From: Karalla daura
Taxonomy: Eukaryota; Chordata; Actinopteri; Chaetodontiformes; Leiognathidae
Assembly: GCA_029224185.1 (NCBI GenBank)
Contig: CM055191.1
Location: forward strand, 21,380,172 to 21,444,171
Length of the DNA: 64,000 bases
Direction: 5' to 3'
Positions 9,901 through 22,205 of the stretch are shown piece by piece. Numbering within the stretch: position 1 is the stretch's first letter; every line of letters begins with the position of its first letter. The notes under the pieces are model-generated. The model was given only the letters and a program-made list of their open reading frames with translations. It searched no databases and was not told the DNA's origin. The translations under genes were made by a program, and so were the position numbers.

Positions 9901-12780
9901 ACCAAGAGGCTTTAAGTCAGGATAAGTTCCCCTGAAGTATTCAACTGAGCTTTGCAAACCACTGCAGGCAGGGTCGCGTAAGTAATTTCGCTCTGACTCA
10001 CTGGGATGAGACACTCATATGGCACTCGCTCATTCCTAATAAGGCTCAAGCCAAATTAAATTTGTGCACGACTGTTTACGGTGCCGTGATGGGTGTGAGG
10101 GCGACACACATGCATTTGGACACACACACTAAATGCCATTGCCACAACGAAGAGCCTCTTTAACTAATTTTTAATGAGCAGATCCCCTGATCCAGGCGGA
10201 AAAAAAACATTGCTGTTTGCACAGGCCAGAATATCTGATCTCAGCTCAGCTCGGCGGACATTTTCCTGATCCGTGATTCAATGCGAAAAGGTATACGGTG
10301 GCCCCTCCTTTGACAAAGCAAGCTATTTCTCAGGAAGTGCTCTGTCTGCCTCATTTATTTATGAGCGAGCTCTGGGGTGCTGAGGAGGGTAGGCATCACA
10401 GGCATCACTCCTCAGCCCTCAGTCTTCAGACTCCATGTGGCGCTCATCGATTTTAGCCCCTCGCTGCTGAGGTGCGCCATCAATCAATACAGTAACAAGT
10501 CTTCATTTATACTTGAGAAATGCAGTTTCCAACTCGGCAGGCACGAAGTCTTAGTGTCGTCCGTGTGGCGGCAAGGGAGCGGGAGAGAGGCATTGGTCTG
10601 CATCTGGCCTCTGGCCTCGGGCCTCATCCGCCCGACAGGCGATACACGATTGTGCATCGGCATCATGACAGCGCCTAACATAAATATTAAATCCAGGCAC
10701 AGCCAGGAAAAGAAACATTTCAAACGTATATGCGTCTTCACGTGGTCTTGTGCATGATTTTCTGCACCCCCGGGTCCCAAAACTGCAGCATATTGATATC
10801 TATATTGTGTTTTCTCCTTTAGGCTCGCCATGACAACTTTATGGTGAATGAGGGCAATGCCCTAGAGAGGAGGCAGCGCTATATATGAGGCATTGTTCTC
10901 ACAAGGCAACACATTTAACGTAAAGCAACAGCCCGGGGGGTTTTCAATTCATCACTGTCAGCAGTTTCATTGCAACAGCCTACACGGATGTAACTTGAGA
11001 GGATAAAAGTGTTTGCAACTGGTAATAACATTCACAAGGATGTTAGCTTTAATTCAGATATAATAGGTCATAAACCCTTTTCATGAGCCAATAGTGTGCT
11101 ATTTAGCCAACTGGATATTCTGTAACACAGGTGTTAGCTCCCGCTGCCAATAATAAGTCAGTAATGTGTTGGGGTGGCACGTAAACTTGATTAAACACAG
11201 TTTAGAGGTCCCTTTTTTCCTGTTTATTATTACCTCTCTGCACATGATTGCCGTCATATCCAGTTGGGATTTAGTGGAAGTGCCCTGTGGGTAAAGTAAG
11301 TGACAGCTGCAAGTGTGTTTTCGATCATAACAGCAAAAATAAATGTGCTGTAATTGCATTACAATATCTAGATATAGATTGCTTGAGCCTTGTCACGAAT
11401 GTCTACAGCGGTCGTTGACCTCACACATTGTTAAAAAATAATAGACCGGTATAGTGAGGTGTGTTTTTAATAAGCATGTAAAGAGAGTCGGTTACCTGTT
11501 CCCTGTCACCCTGGAAAATGTCATTAATTTTCATGTTGTCCTTCAGGGACTTCTGTTGCTATTTGCAGAGTGACCTTTTAACATTACAGGATGTAAAGTT
11601 TATTGATTTAGCATAAAGTCTGCGGAGGCACAGTGGTGCCAAATGTCAGGAATAGGCATCCCCATAAAATTAAGACTTAAAATGCAGTGAGATAAATACA
11701 TTGCTGTGAGTGGCATGACGAAAATAATGAAAGCGATCAATTTTCGAGGTCAAGGTTCCTCAAGACTCGATGGAAGCACTCTTCACTTCAGTTTTGTGCT
11801 TGGATTATTGTTGTTGTTTGGTGGATCGTCACAGCTGCATTGACTCCATGTTGTTATCAGTTTAGGTCTACTTTCTCTTTTGAATGTTGACCCTCGGCCT
11901 CGACAGTTACTGGGCAGTTAGTGGTATCTGGTATCAAAGTATAGCTGACAATTCCAGTGATGTATCTGGCAATCACAGTATGTTATATTGGTCCTCCATC
12001 CAAATCCTCCATTTCAACCGTTTAGTTGCAAAAACATTTTCCCTCTTTCTAAATCGTTATGTCATTCTCTCATTCATGTAAACCACTCTAATACTATCAA
12101 GCCACTGGATGTTAGTGGGTATTTCAGTTGTGCACCAGCTTCTTGTCTTACAGGTAATGAGCAGACTAACCTCACAGAGATGGTCTCAGGAATGAGCAAA
12201 CTATACAGCTGCTTTGCCCCAATTGAAGGGCACCCCAAATTAGCATTTTTTTTAACAACTTAGACGTAAAGTTACATTTTAAAACAAGTGACACTGGTTT
12301 GGTTGGGATATCACAACTATATAAATACAGTGCATTTTATATTCCTGGGTTTAGTCAAACACCAATGACAATGCAATGGTGGGTGGGGCGCCATTAAGGC
12401 TTGAACCACCTCTCTATCCTGATTCAGGATGAAACCATTTAAATAATCCAAGATACATAACATAACTACATAACTGCATTCTTCAGGAATCTCAAATCCC
12501 CAGATGTCCTTGATTTTTTTTATGTACGTTTTCCCCAAAATGAGTCAGGTTCACAGAGTATGGGGATGTGGCTTGCTTCCCTTCTACCACCGACACATTT
12601 GTTGGGAACCAGTTTAGATATGTCCTGTTATATGTCCTTTTATCTATTTATTTTATTTGTAAGTCGTCCTCTGCAAATGCTTTAGAACATCTATAACATG
12701 GTCAGACTGCCCTCACTGGGTCTAATTTGAATTTAAAAATGCACGTGTACATGACTTACGTGTGGCTGAGACCACACTAA
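6906..12780. other. AT-rich unique DNA, no gene seen
   Basis: About 5.9 kb upstream of the hydrolase-like gene, with few repeats and lower GC than the rest of the window. Frames are short and interrupted. Blocks around 8180-8400, 10230-10760 and 11500-11720 look like complex unique sequence. A few AG/GT motifs occur (for example ctttag at about 10820 and cttacag at about 12150), but none frames a convincing exon. Confidence 0.45.
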
Positions 12781-13211
12781 TGCTCTGTCAGTACCAGTGT
12801 GCAAAAAAAGGGGGGGGTACAGGCGGTTGAGATAAAAACACACAAACACGACTGACGTCTCCGGCTTGAATAAACATGAAACGAAACAAGTTGCCGGGGA
12901 GAGTGAGTCCTGTGAGCAGAACGCGCTTTAAGGGACGCTGGAACTGGATTGAACTGCCTATTGCTCTTCCACTACTCAGACACCGCTTCCACATTCATCA
13001 GCGTCCACGCATCCCGCGATGACAGCTCTCCTACCTCCCTCCCTCGCGCTCTCTCCCCCCCCTCCGCCTTGCCGGGACGCCTGCTTGGTACGGTCCACTC
13101 CGCCTCCCCCCCTCTTCCACATCCCGGCGTTGGTACTTTCTATTGGTAGAAGGTCAAATGACTCCGCATGTCTGCCAGTGTGTACACATTCCCGTGATGG
13201 TGCCCGGCTGA

Positions 13212-13249
13212 TGCACACGCACACACGCACTCACGCACACACACACACC
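13212..13249. repeat. CA-rich microsatellite
   Basis: Imperfect CA repeat with CG interruptions inside the CpG-rich segment. Confidence 0.85.
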
Positions 13250-13345
13250 TCCGGCAGTCGCAGACGGCGCGTCCGAGTCTCCATCCGAAGCGGCTCCGCG
13301 GCATGTCCCCGTGAAAGTAAGTGGTGCTGATGTTGCGGTGTTTTT

Positions 13346-13371
13346 GTGTGTGTGTGTGTGTTTTTTTTTTT
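13346..13371. repeat. (GT)n followed by poly-T
   Basis: GT units followed by a T run, 29 bp after a donor-like gtaagt. Confidence 0.85.
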
Positions 13372-13748
13372 GTCCTCTCATATCCTCATATTTTCATCTG
13401 GCCGGCCGAGTCCGGATTTCCTCATGAAGCTTTAATGGCAGCAAAAGTGTAGTGTTTCGCTGGTGCGGCCGAGCTCAGGTGCGGGGTAATGTATAAATAG
13501 TCATTAAAGATGCGGCTCGCTTCCCCCAGACAGCGCAGGTGAGTTTCAGGTGAGGATTCGCTCCAGTTCCTCCTCCTGGCCGCTGTTTCGGGTTACTATT
13601 ATTATCCAGAGGGAGTTTTCTCCCTTCCCCTGCCAGGAGGATGTAGCGGCACCAGCCATTTCTCTGTGTGCTAGGAGACATTTTAGGAGCCTAGTGAAGA
13701 CCTAAAGTAGGTTGGGGCTCCCTGCAGGAATAACACGTAGAAGTGCCA

Positions 13749-13777
13749 GAGGAGGAGGAGGAGGAGGAGGAGGAGGG
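13749..13777. repeat. (AGG)n microsatellite
   Basis: Nine trinucleotide units, uninterrupted. Confidence 0.9.
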
Positions 13778-14058
13778 TATTAGGTGCAATCAGGTCACTA
13801 AACCATTTGCGTAATGTTACCGAGGGAAAACGAGGTGATGCAGAGAAAATAAAATGAAGCTCGGGCATAGCCATATGCACTGACTGTTTAGCTGTGGTGA
13901 GCGTGTAATTGGATGTTTACTTTCTTTACCGCGGTGCCATCTGGGGTCAGTGTTTGCGCGGGGGTGTGGAAAGTTCACTCCTCAGCAACTAGAAGGCTCT
14001 GAGGAAGGGAGACTTAATGAAGTGAGTCATCAGAGTCGGCCCAAAACTCCCCTCCTGC

Positions 14059-14091
14059 AGAGCAGCAGCAGCAGCAGCAGCGGCGGCGGCT
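14059..14091. repeat. (GCA)n(GCG)n microsatellite
   Basis: About seven CAG-type units followed by CGG-type units. There is no evidence that it lies in a coding exon. Confidence 0.85.
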
Positions 14092-15297
14092 AAGCCTATT
14101 ACTGCATTGCATAATGCAATAAGGTGAGGTGCACAGTGAGCCGCCTCCAGGGTGAGACGTGGAGGGGGGTTGGGGGGGTAGGTGTCTGCATATTGTCCAG
14201 GCTCCTTCAGCTCTCATCATACACCTTCATGGCGGGTCTCGGCCGTCCGGAGCGGGGTCAGCGTGTCCAGGCTCCTCGAGCTCGTGCGGCCCGTCCGCGC
14301 CCTGCTGGCACTCACGCCGCGCGCCCCGGAGTTTGTTCAAGGGCCGAGAGACGCTCAAGGTCGAAACCGAGGCGAAGTGAGATGGAACGGGCTGCGAGGC
14401 GCCACGGGTGGCGCCGGTGAAAATGCGTCGGCGTGAATTATTCGCGATGGCCGTGGCCCGCGTGACCGTCCTTGGCCCACATTCGGTGGCGTCTTCCTGA
14501 GCCCGTCGAGGTGGCCACTTGGATTCAAAAACAGTCATTCCTCCTATTCCTGTGCAAATGTCCTGTGCAAATTCCTGTCCATGTGCAAAACTGCATTTCC
14601 TGTTGCTTTGAGCAAATGAGGTTCCGACTGCGTGAAATATTTTTAACCACAGGACACAATTTACGGAGGTGGAGGTCCCTCGGGGATTATTACACACTCG
14701 CTCTCTCTCACCCGTTCAGTCATGCACGCACAAACAGACACCCACTCTGTCTTCCAGGCACTACCAAAAATGCTAGGATGGCTCAGTCTGGCTCCTCTCT
14801 TGGAGAGCTCTCCAGCTCTCACTTGGCTGTGGAGACTCTCAGCTTCTAGCACTCTGCCCTCCTGTCCCATGACTTGGCTCGACACCGAGGAGCCCGGTGA
14901 AGGGACGGGGCTTCACAGGGGGTGCTGCTGCGGTTCATCCGGCTCCCTCCGCAGCGCGCTCTGGGGTTCACATTCAGGACTTTGTCGGGGTTTAGAAGCT
15001 CAAGCCCTGAAAGGTTCAGCTCCAGGGCAGTGCAGGAGACCGCTGTCTTTGGTGAATGCCGCCCCTCTCCCTCGGCTGCCCTGCAGCGCCGAGTCGGATG
15101 CGCCGCCCCGGGGGCTGACTCGGGGACACCAAACCCTCTGAACTTCAGAAACCCCGCAGAAACCATCGTGAACATTCGGAGTGCCAGAAGCTCCCCCCGG
15201 CAGGCTCCTGCGCTCTGGCTTCAGACGGAGTTCAGACGGCATCGGTGTTCCAGGCCACGTCCGCTCAGACGGCCCGGCTTGTCATGCACAGCAGGCT

Positions 15298-15329
15298 GTT
15301 CCACCCCGTGCGCGCGCACGGGGTGGAAC
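15298..15329. repeat. Perfect 32-bp palindrome
   Basis: The 16-bp left half GTTCCACCCCGTGCGC is followed immediately by its exact reverse complement, with no spacer. The centre is an alternating CG run. With one bulged base the pairing extends to GCTG/CAGC outside. Confidence 0.95.
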
Positions 15330-15433
15330 CAGCCCGCGCTCCGCCGTGGCCGCTGATGTCCCGGCCCTCGGTGCCAAGGTCGGTGCCGGATGGTAACGAT
15401 TCCCCTCCGCCAGTCTGGCCAAATGGGGCAACT

Positions 15434-15474
15434 GAAGAGACCCCCATCTCTTCAGAGATGGGGGTCTTCTCTTC
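15434..15474. repeat. Long hairpin, 2-nt loop
   Basis: Left arm 15434-15451 and right arm 15454-15474 pair over ACCCCCATCTCT/AGAGATGGGGGT and again over GAAGAG/CTCTTC. The only mismatch is three extra bases in the right arm. Confidence 0.9.
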
Positions 15475-15597
15475 GGAGAAAGGGGCTCTGAAGCACGCGA
15501 CCACGGCTTCACGACGGTGACGAGCACGTTCAGGACAGAGTCTCTCCGCTCTCCTCTCATTAATGCGCAGGCACGCGGGTGGCGGCGAGAAGCTCGA

Positions 15598-15618
15598 CCC
15601 CCCCCCCCCCCCCCCCCC
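15598..15618. repeat. Poly-C run, 21 bp
   Basis: Uninterrupted C run followed by further C-rich sequence to about 15645. Confidence 0.95.
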
Positions 15619-16936
15619 TCCTCCCCCCTCCCCCCAACCCACCCGCCATCCCCGAGGGGAACACGGAATCGTCGGCATCGGCTCGGACCCGTTTCCGGGC
15701 AGACTTTCCCGAGGAGCCTCGACGAGCTCTTCTCTGCGACGCCGCCTGAGGAAAAAAGAGGAAAGAGAGGTGCCTCCACAGGGGCTCACACGCCGTTTGA
15801 CCTCCTGTCGTACGAAGTCAAATAAGCGGCTCCGCGTGACCTTGACCGGCTCCACGCGGGCGCCGCAAGAGGCTCCGAGGGGGGGCTCTGTGGTCTTGAG
15901 TTGCCCCCTGGGTTTATCTCAAAAACGATCGAACCCGCGATAAGGTCTTAATCGTCGACGATCCTCGTTTAGGCGGTTACACGCTGTGTTTGAAACGCAC
16001 GTGTTTTCCCCCCCTCCGAGCTGTTGAACCGACCAGTGGCGGGGACGGCGACTTTGTAAGCGTCTTGCTCCCGACCCGCCGGTCCGAAGCGGGCTCAAGA
16101 TTGTCGCGATCAAAGGGGAGTGAAAAGCCGTGAGTCGCAAGTCCTAAATCTCCCAACGCTCCCTCTGATCGGCGGGCCAGGGCTGGGACTCATTCGGGCG
16201 CCCCGTTGGGGTCACGAGCGCCGCGAGGTGGCTCGGCCCGGGAACGCGACGCCTCTCTAGCTGCCGCCGTCTTCGGCGGGGGCAGGCGAGCGAGGCATGG
16301 GACGCGTCCTTGGGGCCCAGCGGGAGGCGTCCGAAGGGTTTTCTCGTCGACAGGCGTAGGTCGCAGGAGACGCAAGGTCGTTGAGGTTTCCGTTCACGTT
16401 TTTCCGCTTTGTCCTCTGAAACTGTCCGTTAAAAGCCTGTTGCTGACGTCCGTGTCGATGTTGGCATACTGAATGAATGAACGCATGCAGGATAGCTATA
16501 GTGTCGCACTATACGCTTGGGTTATGATGGACAGCAGGTTCCCACCGTGCAAGTGTCGCACCAGTGAATTTCTTTCACAGAAACAGAACCACTCGATGAA
16601 TTAATTGGTCGTCGGGATCGTTCCCTGTCGAACTATTGATCAGGCAAACATTACAGCGCAGCCTCCATTGATTTTTTTTTTCCCCTTTTTTTTCGCGAAA
16701 GTGCAGTGTGTTAAATTCAGCCAGGAGAGCGGCTCTCCCGCGTTGGCAATCGCCTCCGTGCGCGCTTGAATTGGCTCCTGGTCCGGCAATATATCTGCTG
16801 GATGAGGGGGGGATTGATTCAGCTGTTTTTCCAGGTCCCGCGGTTATTACTTTTTCTCGGGCTGCACTTTGTGGCGATGCTGAGTTTTCAGAATAACAGA
16901 GAAGCGTCGTGTTTAAAACATTAATAGGTGGAGGCA

Positions 16937-17000
16937 GACAGACAGGGGGAGGGAGGGAGAGAGAGAGAGAGGGGGGGAGAAAGAGAGAGGGAGGGGAGGA
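16937..17000. repeat. GA-rich purine tract
   Basis: Imperfect GA/GGGA repeat, all purine on the plus strand over about 60 bp. Confidence 0.85.
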
Positions 17001-17572
17001 GCCTGAACCCACAAGAAAGCAATTAGATAATGACAAGGGCAGTGACACGGTGATTTGTTGCCCTCTGTTGTAATGTGATTCCAGGAATCCAGCCCGAAAA
17101 TGAACTCTAAAGCTTCCAAGAAACATGTCCGTCCATTGCGTTGCTTTATGGGGTCCATACACGGCCCGGGGACGTCTTGTTTACCGAGACGGTAGAGTCT
17201 CCAAGGCGGGCCGACGCTTTCGTGCCACTGCGAGGCTGCCCGTGCCGCGTGGCTGGGTCACAACAACGTGCGTTTGCATGCACTGGCCTCGAACAAAGCC
17301 CGCGATGATTTCAGTTTGCGCAGCGTCTGGAGAAAGCTGTGATCGCGCATCCAGACTGCAGACTTTCCAGAAGCCCCCCCCCCACCCAGCCCCTCCCTCG
17401 TCCTGGTATAAACACCCTCAGGAATGTTTTGTTTTCTCACTTCCCTGTGTGACTTTCGTCTCTTTTTTTTTTTGGTCTGGCTCCCTCGCCGCCATCCCGC
17501 TGTCTAATGATGATAATCTCAAAAGAGACTCAGGGAGGATAAACATCCTGGGCCGTCCTCCTTTTAAACAGG

Positions 17573-17590
17573 AAAAAAAAAAAAAAAAAA
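17573..17590. repeat. Poly-A run, 18 bp
   Basis: Uninterrupted A run; no retroposon body is recognised next to it. Confidence 0.9.
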
Positions 17591-17778
17591 GGACAGGTGA
17601 ACAACGATGCGGGACCTGCTTGTAGCAGTTGTGGGATGTAGCTTAGTGGGGCGGCCTTGGTCTGGGTCCGTAATAGCTTTACCCTACGTACTGTAAACAG
17701 CACCATGGGACTGGTTGGAGGATTACAAAGGATTTGCCATGCTAAGCCACAGGAACCCAGCCCAGTGACCCCCCCTCG

Positions 17779-17808
17779 TGTCTCCTCCTCCTCCTCCTCC
17801 TCCTCCCT
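17779..17808. repeat. (CTC)n microsatellite
   Basis: About nine trinucleotide units. Confidence 0.9.
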
Positions 17809-18116
17809 CGAGCACAGCAACAAACCACCATCTTCCCCGCGTCCATGCATCGGCGCGGGCGTCCATGTGACCCAATTCGCTGATTATATGGATGGGATCA
17901 GGGATGGCGGAGGCTGTGCTTTGGATGTTGACGTCTCGCAGAGTGATTAAATCCGAACCGGTTTCGGAGCGACGGACCTGCGCCCCGTTCGCCCCCCTCG
18001 ACCGCATCTCACCCCCCCCCCCCGGCCCGGGCAGACGTTTTCCTACGGATCCGCAGATTTCGCTCCGATGACCAAACCTATCACCCAAATAGCTGCCGGG
18101 GTGAATTAAGGGCACG

Positions 18117-18248
<132 letters not shown>

Positions 18249-18432
18249 ACCCCACCCTTGTGAGCGGAGGGATAACGTGACAGCCGGATGACACGCCTCA
18301 CAAACGCGGCGCCCGCGCTACCGGAACTAGGATCACATTTGGCCCCGGTCACTCAAGTCGAGCGAGCGTCGCCTTTGTTCGGTTCCGCTTTGGGACGGGG
18401 CTGGAGGGCCAATTGGATGGGAGCAAAAGGAC

Positions 18433-18452
18433 GGGGGGGGGGGGGGGGGGGG
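18433..18452. repeat. Poly-G run, 20 bp
   Basis: Uninterrupted G run in a CpG-rich segment. Confidence 0.95.
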
Positions 18453-20659
18453 TGTTTGACCGACACCGGCTCCGTCGGCCTCCCTCATATCGTCGGAGTT
18501 GAAGTGACTCGGCGCGGAGCGGCCCCCCGGCCCCCGGCGCGTTCCCGGCCTTATCGCGAGCCCCCCCCCCCCCACCCCCCCACCCCCACCCGACCCACCC
18601 GTGGTGACCCGTTGTCCTCTTCACACGTGTGGCCGACCCCAGGAACGCTGGCGGGCGGAAATGGTTTAACCCAGGAAGGCCTGTGCGGTTCCCGAATGGG
18701 CCGGCCTCGCGTTTTCACAAACACGAGCCCTCGTCCCGGCCGGGAAGAGCGACCGTGTCGCCAGGCCCTCGCCGGGCGGTTCGTTTCTTTCCCATCGACC
18801 CGTCCATTGATCGCGCCGCTCCCTTTTAATGGAGCGACAGTGCGACGTGTTGCAGGGGGGGTCGCACGCATTGGCGTGCAAGTGGGAAGTTGAGCGAAGC
18901 GCTCGGAGGACTTAGGACCCGGGGTCGCGCCGATCTCCTTGCTGTTCTTCGAGGTTAAGGTAGGCCACGGTGAGTGTCGTACTGCGTCCAGAATTGAGCG
19001 CGGTATTAAGCTTCTCGTATGACTCCGGGCAAAAGGGTCAAACTTTTTTCTGTTTTTACGCCCCTCCTGACTCTTTTTTAACTTCTCCGACACTTCATCA
19101 CGCATTTCAACCAAATGTAGCCTGTGATATTTAGTTTCTACACAAATTGCAATAAGGCAGATTTAAGTGACGGTCCTTGATTTCGAGTGCTCATTTCTTT
19201 TTATGAGCAGAGAGAAATCTGTGAAATCTGTCCGCGTTCCCATCGCATCACATCACATCTGCTAACGGCTTTAGTGCAGTTCCCAAACATGGCATCGCAG
19301 ACCATTGGTCTTACAGGGAGTTAACTCTACAAGCATGCCTTTTTACCCTGTTGTCTGGTATTTCAAATTATATGGGAGCGTGCTCAAAGAGTTTAATAAA
19401 ACATCAAATGAACTCAGCCAGAGTGAGCTCACTGTCTGTTTAGCGGAAAGGGTAATTTGGCAAACATTTATAGGCCCCATATTTTAACCTCACTGCAGTG
19501 CATTCCCATATGCATGGACTGCGGAGCTCACATTACCCAAAGCATGCTATCTGTAACAGTTGTAGCTGTCACAGCACCAACGAGAATGAGCCTCCTGGTG
19601 CTCTGCTAGGTGGTGGAAACTGCCAACTGGAGAACTCGGGTCCATTGGTTGCTGCGAATTCCAAAGAGTCTTATTCCGCTGCTTCTATAATGTCATAATT
19701 TCCCCCCTTTCTGTCTAAATCAATCCTCATATTAATAGAGAGGAGGGTGTGGAAGTCAAACACGCTTCTATTAGCATCCGTGGCTCTGAATTAGATATCC
19801 TGGAGATAGTGTCAGCGGAGGAATATGAAAGCCTGTGTAATATTTGGACAACGAAAACCCATCCAAGATAAAGATCCGTTATCCCTTCTCACTGACAAGC
19901 GTCAGGCAAAATTTCCATGAGGATTTTTTCCTTCGCGAGGGGCAAACGCTCCGATCCGGGTCTGACAGTGACACAGCCGACCCCGAGCGTATTGCCGGGT
20001 TCCTCCGGGAGACGCAGATAAGATGCCCCCGGGCAGATAACGACCACGCGTCGCCGCCATTAGCCCAGCACAAGATATGAGATTCCCGAAATGACAGAGG
20101 GGGTGTTTATGCGTCGCCCGGTAATTGACTGAGCATCTCCGTAATGGCACCGTGTTTCCTGCCAGGCCAACGTTGACCCCCGTTAGTGCAGGAGACGCGT
20201 GGCAACCGGGCCGAGGAAACGAGTCGGGGAGAGCGGAGAGACGGGAGTCCACTGGGGGGGGGGGATGTAAACAGCGGCGAGGTGCAGACAATGGGACGAC
20301 CAGGGGACGGGAGTGGAGAACAGGAGGGGGATGATGAGTCATATCGCCGCAGCGAGCCGGATCCCGCTTGAAATGCCGCTGCAGCAACCAGACCGAACAG
20401 ACTGTTTTGCTGGCAAACTCTTTGATTTTTATTTTGTTTTTTGGCTCGTCCGCGCTGGAACTTAACACTCACCGAACGCCCGTGATTCCAAATGAGGTGT
20501 TTGTCTCTCCATCCCGAGTCGTTTCGGAATTCTCCTGCCAGGCTAAGCCAGAGCTACTGACTCGACCGACCCGACACGGAAAATTCATTTCGTCGGAAAG
20601 CGGCGATAGTTGATGGTTTGTGTTATCGCTCCCCGGGGTGAAATTGTAGTCTTCTGTAG

Positions 20660-20685
20660 CCCCCCCCCCCCCCCCCCCCCCCCCC
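20660..20685. repeat. Poly-C run, 26 bp
   Basis: Uninterrupted C run. Confidence 0.95.
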
Positions 20686-20885
20686 ACCCCAGTATATATC
20701 AAAATGCCCCTAACTCGACACATTGACACGAGGGCTGGGCAATTCGGGTACAAGACCAATACAATACGTGCTCGATTCGCAACGGGGAGCCGTAATGCGT
20801 CGTGATCTCAACGGTATCTGATTCAACAAAGTGCAATAGCAGGTGATGGGACGCACAGCTCAAATCGGCCGTTTTCACCCTGTCA

Positions 20886-20911
20886 CCCAGGGGCAGCGAT
20901 CTGCCCCTGGG
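20886..20911. repeat. Perfect 11-bp stem hairpin
   Basis: CCCAGGGGCAG, loop CGAT, then CTGCCCCTGGG. Too short for a microRNA precursor and without a U-rich tail, so a simple inverted repeat. Confidence 0.85.
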
Positions 20912-21330
20912 AGGACAGCTTCCCGTTTGGTATCTTTTTGTCCAAAGACATGGAGGACGGCGTTTGAAGCCTTCGCCCTCGGTAGCACTGTGAGGCTGGA
21001 TGTCTTTTCCAGAGAGAGAGAGGGAGAGCACTACAGAGGTAGCGATTGTCTTCACAAGGGCCGAGCTGAGCCGCCAGCCGAGCATGGAAAGGGGAAAAAA
21101 AAAGAAACGTTCTAAAACTTGCTCACCGCTCTTGGGTGTAACTGACGCGGCTGGGCCCAGCGCCGGGATGCAGGGTTTCTAGCCGAGACGTCTGCGGTCG
21201 CGCCTTACCTCCGACCTTACAGGTTCCCTGTTCTTTTTTCAATGTACAGTCCGTTCCCAACATCCTATTTAGGCAGTCAAAATATCATAAGCAACTTGGT
21301 TACATGGACAAATTAATGCCTACACATGTA

Positions 21331-21373
21331 TGTGTGTATATGTATGTATGTGGATGGATGGATGGATGGAGAT

Positions 21374-21459
<86 letters not shown>

Positions 21460-21569
21460 GGAGAGATAGATAGATGGAGATATGGATGGATGGATAGATG
21501 GATGGATGGATAGATGGATAGATAGATAGATGGATAGATAGATAGATAGATAGATGGAGAGATATATAT
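21331..21569. repeat. Compound (TGTA)/(GGAT)/(GATA)n tract
   Basis: About 240 bp of tetranucleotide repeats, moving from TGTA and GGAT units into a long GATA array with GATG and GAGA variants. It is open on the minus strand (Ile-Tyr-Leu-Ser repeats), but this is not a gene. Confidence 0.97.
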
Positions 21570-22169
21570 AATTTTTATTAAGCACTGAATCTGTATTGTT
21601 TTTTTTAAGGCTGAAGATGAGCATCTCTTGCTTTAAAACACCTCAGCTCTGCCTGTAGTGTGGAACGTGTTTGCTTGCGTTGCTCTCGGTGCGTCTCCAT
21701 GGCTGTTACTGATTTAGCTGCACGCTGGGCCGGCTAATCCTGCCTCTGATCAATACTCCACCTCTCCTTGCTCGCTCGCATCCTGGGCTTCACCCAGGAA
21801 CCAGAGCAGCCGATATCTTTATTTACCCGCCGCTCGGTGCAGTGCACGTACCCGGCAGAAGGGAGACTTTTGAAATTTAAATATAAACCCGTTTCGGGTT
21901 TGATAGCGTCCGTAGGCTTGCCTCCATTCCCCCCCCGGCTGAGGTGGCCGCAGGCGGGATGTGTTCAGAAGCCGTTTGTGTTCACGGTGCGCTGGAAACA
22001 TGCTTAGCTCATCTCCGCTTTGTGCGAAACCACTCCGTCAGCCCTGAACTCAAGGCTGCCTGTGTGAGGCTGAACACATCACATCCTGCGTCACTGTTGT
22101 TTTATGGCCGGCAGCTGTCAGCAGAGAGAGAGCGGAGCCCGGGCGCTGGCGGTACCTGCCGCCCCCCCC

Positions 22170-22205
<36 letters not shown>

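Larger units (their letters stand above)
12781..14500 (+). promoter_or_regulatory. CpG-rich, promoter-like segment (candidate)
   Basis: GC and CpG rise sharply from about 12880. A plus-strand splice-donor-like AAA|gtaagt lies at 13317. A TATA-box sequence (TATAAATA, 13492-13499) is followed by AG|gtgagt at 13539. Together they suggest a transcription start, but no coding exon was recognised. CA, T/GT, AGG and GCA/GCG repeats lie at 13212-13249, 13346-13371, 13749-13777 and 14059-14091. Confidence 0.3.
14501..16560. other. CpG-rich DNA with strong inverted repeats, no gene seen
   Basis: Contains the perfect palindrome at 15298-15329, the hairpin at 15434-15474 and a 21-C run at 15598-15618. 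Open frames on both strands are long because GC-rich DNA lacks stops; none has recognisable domains. Confidence 0.4.

Noticed and set aside
12150..12226. Plus-strand exon after cttacag at 12150
   Set aside because: A plausible acceptor and short frame, but no GT donor at the end of the frame and no recognised homology.
12754..12990. Alternative first exon of the hydrolase-like gene (minus-strand gtaagt donor at about 12758)
   Set aside because: The frame that would match exon 2 has a stop just before the donor and no ATG. The exon at 6775-6716 fits in phase with a promoter-like block.
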